Shown here one piece after another: positions 56,392-64,000 of a stretch of 64,000 nucleotides of DNA. The stretch is from Sitta carolinensis (Eukaryota > Chordata > Aves > Passeriformes > Sittidae): assembly GCA_032173965.1 (NCBI GenBank), contig JAVUNC010000004.1:3946001-4010000 (forward strand). Direction: 5' to 3'. The position numbers were made by a program, and so were the translations under genes. Position 1 is the stretch's first letter, and the number at the start of each line of letters is the position of its first letter. The notes under the pieces were generated by a model. That model did no database searches and was not told the DNA's origin. It saw only the letters and a program-made list of their open reading frames with translations.

Positions 56392-56445
56392 CAAAAATAC
56401 ATAAAGGTTAGGACATAAAAATACATAAAGGTTAGAGTTAGGACA
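56392..56445. repeat. Tandem duplication, about 22-base unit
   Basis: AAAATACATAAAGGTTAGGAC is followed by ATAAAAATACATAAAGGTTAG and then AGTTAGGACAATAG. The unit is present twice with one further partial copy of the GTTAGGAC end. Confidence 0.8.
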
Positions 56446-58180
56446 ATAGATTTAACTCAACTTTTACCACGTCTTGAAAAAATACATTGAATGAAATCTG
56501 GAGTATGTATCTTTACATCTACCTGATCCTTATTTATCCCTAAATAAAAAAATATTTTACCTATGCTTAGTGATTACAAAGCTTTCTCTCAGCTTTTGTA
56601 ATTCTTTTGTGCCTTCTAGCAGTCATGAGTCATGGGTCTTTTACACTTGTCAAGTACACCTAATCCCTACCCTTCATGGCCCAGGAATCCTAAAGATGGC
56701 TGAACATGTAATTGCCTTGAAGTGTAAAATATTTCCCACATTATTTATTATAGCATTGCCTGCTAGCACCTCTATAGTTAAGGTTGTGTCAGCATTTTTA
56801 TTATAAGCCCCTATTTTCAGCTGTAAAAAAGTGCTTCAGGCTGGAACCAGGAATGCAAGTGATTTTATTTTTTTACTGTTTTTTAAAATAAAATTACCTT
56901 GGATGTTTTTAAGTTATTCCATCTGTAGTCAACAGCACACCCACACATGTCTATTTACAGCTGTACATGTGAGTGTATAAGGAAGATCTAGCATGGTATA
57001 AATGAATAAATCTTTATATTGTCAAATTAACCCCCATAACTGCTCATTTATGTTTTCATCTCTTACTCATGCAAATTATATCTGTGTGGGACCAATTTTA
57101 GTCATAGCACAAGATTTATTTTGAGTTGATGCAGTGTCCTTTATCCAATGATGTCTATAGATGGCAATAATAAAATATTTATTTGTCTTTTACATCTTAA
57201 ATTTGATTTCTGTGCGAATCAAACTTTTTTTTTTAATAATTTCAGCAAAATTATTTTGTCTCTGTTCTTGGATCATGAGCAAGACTAGGAACTACACCCA
57301 GGTGTTAATCCACCAAGTCCATGTGATTCAGTCCAATGCAAAAGATGACTCATTCTTTCATGTCTGTCTTTCACATAGATCTAAGAATAAACACCTTTTG
57401 AGATGTGGGCACTCATCTGCCTCTGAGCTGAGACCACTCTGCTCTGTTCCACACCAAGGGTTCATGGCATGAGCAGACTTAAGATTTATCATCAGCTTTG
57501 TCAATTTACATTTCTCTCACAGATTGATTTACTGTATCTAGTGGAAAACTCTCACACAGAAACTACATACAAATACCTTGTTATACAGACTCATATGGGA
57601 TGGATCATGGATTCCATGATCAAGGTTCCATGAAATTTGGAGTTCTGTTTTGTCTTTATTGCTATTATCATTAGTGCTATCAGTAATAGCAGTAATATGA
57701 GTTATCATCATAACTTGATCATCCGTGTGGCTCCCTTTCAATGCAGAATATTTTATCATCCTATGATTCTAATATGACTAAACTTTGAAAAGTAAAAATG
57801 TTTCCTCTGTCTCTTGAGTTTAGCTGTTTTAACTACTTATGTTCTACTTGTTTTCCTCAATTTTTAAAAAATAAATGAAGAAAATAAGGAGATTAAAATT
57901 TTGTCCATTGATGACAAAATGATGTTTAACAAGGTGTTTGTAGAACAAATGTTGACTTTAGGCCTTGTCATCCAACTGAACATGTGCCTTCATTTTGAAA
58001 GCAGAAGGGAAAGTTTTCATGTTGCTTCATCCATAATTAATGTGGTGCTCTAACCCTCAAAATGTACCACTCCAGCTTATAGTTTTTGAATGTAATTATA
58101 CTTTACAGCCTTAGTGCAATTTTCTAGTCTTTCCCCAAATATTTCAAAACTGCTAAGTCATATAAAAATTAAAAAAACAT

Positions 58181-58300
58181 GGTGTTTGTTGGAGTTTTTG
58201 GGGAAGGTTTTTTGGTTCATTTGTTGGAATATTTGATGGTGAGCTTGTTGTTGGGGTTTTTTCGGTTTGTTTTGTTTTTTATTGTTGTTGTGGGGAGGGC
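58181..58300. repeat. GT-rich low-complexity stretch
   Basis: TTTTTGGGG, GGTTTTTTGG, TTGTTGTTGGGG and GGTTTGTTTTG words make the plus strand nearly free of C. The 73-codon frame across it reflects composition. Confidence 0.7.
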
Positions 58301-61300
58301 TTTTCTGAACCATTCTGGACCCATTTCTGAAACAATTTTTAAAAACATACAGTTCATGGAAACTGTCCAGAACACATGGATTCCCATGACCTTAATTTGA
58401 AACCTGGTGGGACTACGATTTTAATTCAATTTCATTGTAAAGTTTTAGGTCTGCTCAGCCCTTGGACTGCCCATTCAGTGCAAGGATAGACTCTGAAAAT
58501 AGTGGAGACCAATGCAATGGTTTCCTAATTCCCATTCTAGAATAGCTGGATTTCATGCAGAATTTCCAAGAGCATTCTTATCTTAAAACTTGTTCTCTCA
58601 AACTATTATCAAGTTGCAACTTGAACCATTGTTAGTATGTTCTAAATAGAGCTGATCCAAAAGAAAGAGACACAGTTTTCGGCTGTACTAACACTCTTAA
58701 AAAGATACATAAAGGAAAAATAAATCAGTGGCAGAATTCCTTAGTAAAGTTATTATCGTACATCCATTGATGATTTATGAATATGTTTATGAAAGACCAT
58801 TGAGATGATAAGCCTTCTGCTGGATGACTTCTATCTGATATTATGTTATTCATGAAGTTTTCAATCCCCTTGTTAAATCCATTTAGGAGTTTAAGTTCTA
58901 TTATTCTTAGGAAGAGGTGTTTCCAAAACGTAAGCTTTAGATGATTACAAATATTCCACTAAAAATAATGTGGAATTTTTCTGGTCAAATGAAGATATAT
59001 GGTGGTCTTCATACGAAGTCAAAATTTACCCTGATTTCTTTTATTATTCACTTAAAAAATATTGTTGTCTTTAAGTATGATTCATTTATCTTTAGTATTT
59101 TATCTTAAAATGGAAAAGGACCTAGATATACCTGTCAAATTATATTGATTATTTGTGGATCCAAGGACAACATAACCATCTGTGATAAGAGATATTAACA
59201 TTAAATTCTTTTTTTCTGGGTATTATAAATATCTACATATATAGCAACCAAACCTTGCAAATCCTTAGATCAGTGGTTTTGTCCTCATAGACAGAAGAAA
59301 ATCCAGCTTAGGTACAGAAATTCCATGGCTCTAGTTTGTTTACGGTATTCCTTAATTTTTACTGTGCTGTCACATAGGATTTTAAGGGAAGGACTCATTT
59401 TAGACAGAGATAGAGCCTGCACAAATGTAACACAGGAAAAATGCAATCTGCTCCTTATCCACACTGGCAAAAGAGGAGAAAATGGGTGAACAAGGTCGTG
59501 AAAACACAGTTTTATAGAACACCTGAGAGAAAATTGTTATTGCTTATTGATCACCAAAAAAGATACAGCCCTCATCCACCAAGGGCTCCCCATGGACATC
59601 TATTCCTGCCTGTGTTGCTCTAAACTTCCCTCCTCCCAGATTCAAGCAGTAATTCATGTATGAATCATGTATGTGACTCAAAGCTTTCCTTGTTTTGAGA
59701 AGGAGCAAATTCTTCCACATTTATTAAGGCTGATATTGGGAAGGGAGCAGTATCTATCTCTGACTCATGTCAGAGTATTTTGGATTGGGATTTATCTTTT
59801 CTTGGTTTAGGTATATGACATTCAGTCATCTTAGTTCCATCTACAGAAGGGTGTTCTGAAAACAGGCAGACAAATCTGAAAGGAGATTAATTCCACCTGA
59901 TTTAGACAAAAAGATAAATAATTACCTCAGCTAATACATTCCAGTGAAATTGTAGCCATGGAGTTTATCATCTAAAAGATGATTTGTTCAAAAGCAATGC
60001 CCTTAGAAGGAATTCACTGCTTGTTTAGCACAAAATAGAATCACAGCATAAGACCCAAATAAGAAAAGAAACCCTTGAAACTAGTAAAGGTCTCTACATG
60101 TCTGTTGTATCTACATCCCTACAGAGCATGATTTTATCCCAACCCCAAAAGCTTTAGCATTTCCCACACATAAGTGAGAGTTTAGATTTTAGACTAAAGA
60201 GAATCAGAGACGATCATGAGAGGAAGGAACACCCAAAGCTCACCTAGTCTGGATTCAAGGTGTTTGCTCTCCTCTTCCCTGGCTTTGTGATTATTGACAA
60301 AACTGGGCCAATTCACTCAGATTCAGGAGCTGGGGCACATAGTTTTCACTTTGATATGGAAGCTACCTCAAAAATCCTGGTCCTTTCTTTACAGGTAATT
60401 CCTGCGATTCCTAAACTCTTCTTAATTTAAGCCCATTGTTCAGCTGAGTGACTGAACAAGTGATTTCACTTGAGACACACAGGTCTCCAGCTCCAAACAC
60501 TACCTTGCAGAGTTTTATTTTGTTCTCTGAAGATTTCTTTGATATAGAAGGTGATATTTTATAGAATGACCTATAACCCTGTCCAGTCTGTAATAGTTTA
60601 ATATCTTTTCCTTGCCTTACTTGTTGTGTCTGCAGGAATCTCTGTGTCTGCAAGACAAAATGAAAGAATTCTTTGTGGATATAATCACCAATAGCATCCC
60701 TGTACCCAAGTCCTTTTTCCATAGCACAGACTCATGGGAGAAATAGCTAGAATTATGGGATGACTTACCTATTTCTTTTCACTTACTACAGAAGAAAATA
60801 TTACACAGCCTACCACTCTCTAATATTTTGGTGTGAGGCTGAGCCATCATGAAAGTCAGACTTTGTATTTTTTATTAGCTATTTTGGATAGACAAGAGAG
60901 GAAAGAAAACACACACACCTTGCAATAACCATTTCTCTTTAAGTATCAAATTTGCTAACACGGTTTTCCTTGGAGTGCCAGACTAGTTTTCCCATTTCAT
61001 TGAAGGAAGATCCTTTAATACATGAATCTAGATGTATTTTATCCACCAATTTGAATGTCATGTGTTCTGAACCTATGTTTAATTCTTTTTTCTTTGCAAA
61101 GTATAGTTGCCTTGATCTGAGTGATGTAGCAGCTGATATTTGAAGAGGGAGACTCAATGGGTAAATAAGCAGAGCACAGACCTGAAATCACAACTGTTCC
61201 ATGACTTCCTTGGCACTGTGCTCTGTAACATTAAATGAGATATAAAGACTGGATTGTATTTTAAGACTGCAACAGGTCATTCCACATCTGTCACACCACA

Positions 61301-61687
61301 CTTTCTGTGGTTAGTTCTATTTTTTTTCCCTTTCAGTGTAGTGCAAATTTTACTGTATAATTTTTATTTTACCAAAGAGAGAATAATTAAAGCTGATCAT
61401 CAGGGATTTCTCTTTGCATGGCCTTTTAAATGCTATCCAATAGGTGAAAGTTCTGTGAAACCATAGTGGTGACATTTTATCATTATCATTTCCTTCTGAT
61501 CACATCAACAATATATCAAAACTCATTGCAATATGAAAGAACTTCAATATGACAGGATAGAAGGATTTAAGAAAAGAGAAATAATCATTAGTATCATCTG
61601 TTTCTAATAACTACATGGAAATAAAAGGTCTTCCCAAGTTTGAAACCTCAAAAGAAAATTAAATTAGCAATTGTCATATCAGTATTT

Positions 61688-61706
61688 AAAAAAAAAAAAA
61701 AAAAAA
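61688..61706. repeat. Poly-A run (A19)
   Basis: An uninterrupted run of 19 A residues. It can pair with the T26 run 50 bases downstream. Confidence 0.93.
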
Positions 61707-61758
61707 GAACAAACTTTTGGGAGGATGAGGAAACAAACCTCCTTCTGCTTTTTTTATC

Positions 61759-61784
61759 TTTTTTTTTTTTTTTTTTTTTTTTTT
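61759..61784. repeat. Poly-T run (T26)
   Basis: The longest homopolymer in the window, 26 T residues. It is preceded by T8 at 61749-61756 and followed by ATGAAAG. Confidence 0.93.
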
Positions 61785-62559
61785 ATGAAAGAAATAAAAC
61801 CTCGATATTCTTGAGACTTCTACATTTGCTTTTGAATTCTAGATTCTCTGGAGAAAGAATGATTGGAACTCATGATCAGTGACGATCTCAAACTAGCAGG
61901 CAGATTTGTACCTCTCTGTGGATGTGAGTCTCTTCAACAGAGCTGGAAAAATGTTGCTGATACACACAAGAAACTATATTAGGAAAAAAATTTATGAAAT
62001 TAAAGCTGTAAACAGATGGTCTAAATTATGAAATGGAATGTGTTATGTGTGATTAATTTTCTTTTGCAATTTGTAGCCCTGTGGTTACAGGATCTAATCC
62101 AAAGCCTCTTGCATTCAGAAGGGTTCTTCCCAGAAACTCCAGGTTTCAGACATAATTCGGCACCGAAGGTTGTGTAAGCCCTACTTTGAAAAGCGCTTTT
62201 TATGAACTTGCTTTATTCCTTTTTTTCCCTTTTTTTGTTTTTTACAAGAATAGCAATCAGAATTCAGAATGTGGGTTCAGAACTCCCCCTGCACCTGAAC
62301 TTCAGGGAGCTGAAATCTGGTGCTGGAGTCCTGACCTTGTTAACAAACAATAGGAATTTTGCTACTGGCTTGAATTGAATTAAATCAAGATTTTACTCAA
62401 GAAGACTGAGACGTAGGACTTATTTCTTGGATCAAACAGGAACACTAGCCCTAAACATTTATCTTTGATGAGGAAGTGCAGTTTCAAGTCAGTTTGGGCT
62501 TTGAAAGCTACAGTTCGGACTTATTTCAAAGATGAGTTCACATGATGCAGCAGGCTTTG

Positions 62560-62900
62560 TAATCTGGGAATTTCATGCTTAAAAAAAAAAAAATAGCTGG
62601 GAGCAGAATTAGTATGTACAGCACATTAATAGTCCAGTTCAATTGCTATTTAGTTTGGAATGGTTGCTTTGAGAGATGTTGGAAAAGGGGAAAAAATGCA
62701 ATGAGAAGAAATATTTACTGTGCAAACTTTGCATGCCAATAAAGAAATTATAGAGATGCTATTGTTAGGCTTGACTCTGTAATTATAATTGAAGCACAAG
62801 GATGATCAAATGCAAGACCATTAACAGTTAATCATTTTGACATTGCTTGATTTTTTCATATGAACCATAGAAGAGAACAATCAAACAACATTATAACACA
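62560..62900. other. Candidate conserved noncoding element
   Basis: After an A-run (62581-62593) comes a repeat-free block with ACATTAATAGTCC near 62623, GTGCAAACTTTGCATGCC near 62720, CAATAAAGAAATTATAGAG near 62737, GTAATTATAATTGAAGC with TAATTA at 62780-62785, and CATTAACAGTTAATCATTTTG near 62819. No coding frame is present. Dense homeodomain-like and octamer-like words suggest a regulatory element, but this cannot be confirmed here. Confidence 0.38.
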
Positions 62901-64000
62901 AGAGTCTAAACCTTAGGTGGTGCAAATCAACTTAACTCCACTTTAAACAATTGAGCCTCTTTGCCTCAGCTGGTGGTTTGGCCTCACATATTTTTGTTAC
63001 AGTTTGAATCAGCTTTACTGGAGGGAAAAATATAAGTTTGATGTCAACATGATCTAACAAAGAACTTGCTATGAAACAGAATCTATTTATAACTGTCTGG
63101 ATTAATTCTTACAGATTACACAAGGAATTTAGAAACTGTTTTTCATGTCAGAAATGGTTTCATTATTTAGGATATTTATATTTTTTGAACATGAAAAGCA
63201 AAACAACATTTGTGCTGGGAAGTAAGTTGTATTGTAATCACACTTACAGGCTCCTGGTGAGACCAGCATTCCATAGTGGTAATCATAGAATTGATCTCAC
63301 GTGGTTATTACCATCTAAAAGTATATAACCTAGCCTGCTTTTGTCACCAGCTAAACTCCATCAAAAAACTTCTCATCTCTCTTAAAATGGGAGAACTTGG
63401 TCTGTAGATATGTTTTTCAAATAAAGATAGTCTGGGAGCAGCTTATATGAAACACCTTTAGGAGTCCAGCTGTAGGTGAAATGAGTCCCATATTCACCTT
63501 ATCAACTCAGAAAATACCAGCTAAAACATATTGAAAAGGGGGAATGGGGCTAAAAGCTGGCCCACAGCTGCACAGAAATGGTAAGATGGCCTTTTTAAAG
63601 AAGCCTTAAGTTACCATGTCAATTTTTACTTAAACAATACTTGTGTTTTTATGATAAATTACTCCAAAAAGATTTTACCTTTTTAACACTGAGGACAGAA
63701 CTCAAAATGCAAAACTGTTCTGTTTCTCTTCTAGGGTTCAAGTTTCAGACTTGATATCAAACTTCTAAACTGGTGTGTGGTGACATAAGCAACTGAGAGC
63801 AAATTATGAATACCCTTGCTCGTGAATGAACAAACATGACTGCCTGAAAATTTCTAACATGAAAAACATTGCTCCTCCAAAATTTATCTTCATTAAATCT
63901 TTTATTGTACCTTTTTTTAAAGCTCATTAATAGTTTGGAATTGGAATGAACTATAGTTAGAGCTATAGTTGAAACTGCTTTTGCCATTTTTATACTGCTC
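62901..64000. other. Unique AT-rich DNA to the window end
   Basis: I see no gene or dispersed repeat. The frames at 63071-63328 (plus) and 63757-63987 (minus) are short and unrecognised. Confidence 0.5.

Larger units (their letters stand above)
54661..58180. other. 3.5 kb of unique AT-rich DNA
   Basis: I see no gene. A T16G7 run lies at 55088-55110. At 56392-56440 a tandem duplication of AAAATACATAAAGGTTAG (two copies) is visible. At 56075-56125 a possible decayed CR1 tip is listed separately. Confidence 0.45.
58301..62559. other. 4.3 kb of unique AT-rich DNA
   Basis: I find no dispersed repeat, exon or RNA gene. A minus frame at 60411-60722 (103 codons) has no recognised domain. The A19 and T26 runs near 61.7 kb are listed separately. 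Confidence 0.45.

Noticed and set aside
60196..60270. Faint antisense CR1-like string near GAGAATCAGAGACGATC
   Set aside because: Only a few words match and the order of CR1 motifs does not continue.
1..64000. Bacterial or phage systems such as CRISPR arrays, operons or toxin-antitoxin pairs
   Set aside because: The DNA is clearly avian nuclear sequence. There are no spaced identical repeats, packed frames or ribosome binding sites.

Overview
ORGANISM AND CLASS OF DNA. This is nuclear DNA from a bird, probably a songbird or other neoavian. The evidence is the repeat content. About two dozen 3'-end fragments of the LINE CR1 are scattered on both strands, many ending in the typical ATTCTATG-type octamer repeat, and one ERVL-like solo LTR is inserted into a CR1 copy. 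The rest is AT-rich single-copy DNA with many homopolymer and purine or pyrimidine tracts. There are no closely packed genes, ribosome binding sites, operons, CRISPR arrays or bacterial mobile elements. Without a search I cannot name the species, chromosome or neighbouring genes. GENES. I find no protein-coding gene, exon, tRNA or rRNA that I can support. The longest open frames (200 codons at 47813-48415 plus, 170 codons at 29232-29744 minus, 155 codons at 36410-36877 minus) match no family I recognise. The first two begin at TTG, not ATG. Many other open frames lie inside CR1 copies or poly-A and poly-T tracts. The window is best read as a gene desert or part of a very large intron. LAYOUT. 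1-3.5 kb: unique AT-rich DNA with a conserved-looking block (1.93-2.51 kb). 3.5-7 kb: CR1-rich, with two CR1 pieces lying tail to tail (3.56-3.99 kb), a long copy (4.86-5.44 kb) and a third copy (6.47-6.92 kb). 7.5-10.4 kb: unique. 10.4-10.8 kb: CR1. 10.8-14.5 kb: unique. 14.50-15.19 kb: nested LTR-in-CR1. 15.9-16.8 kb: A-rich tracts, then a homeodomain-site-rich block. 17.6-24 kb: CR1 copies of at least two subfamily types separated by conserved-looking stretches. 24-33 kb: long unique stretch without recognisable repeats apart from simple sequence. 33-36.4 kb: several CR1 copies. 37.63-37.85 kb: CpG-rich island-like patch with a TATA-box match. 39-42 kb: CR1 copies flanking a conserved-looking, CpG-containing block. 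44-52.8 kb: CR1 fragments, including two that look much older (44.19-44.35 and 51.34-51.50 kb). 53-64 kb: unique AT-rich DNA with two further conserved-looking blocks and one weak CR1 tip candidate. HOW IT MAY WORK TOGETHER. The only functional hypothesis the sequence supports is regulatory. Several repeat-free blocks carry clustered TAATTA homeodomain cores, octamer sites or retained CpGs, as in the conserved noncoding elements around developmental regulators. This is inference from composition alone and needs a cross-species alignment. I found no evidence for a novel coding or defence system in this window.
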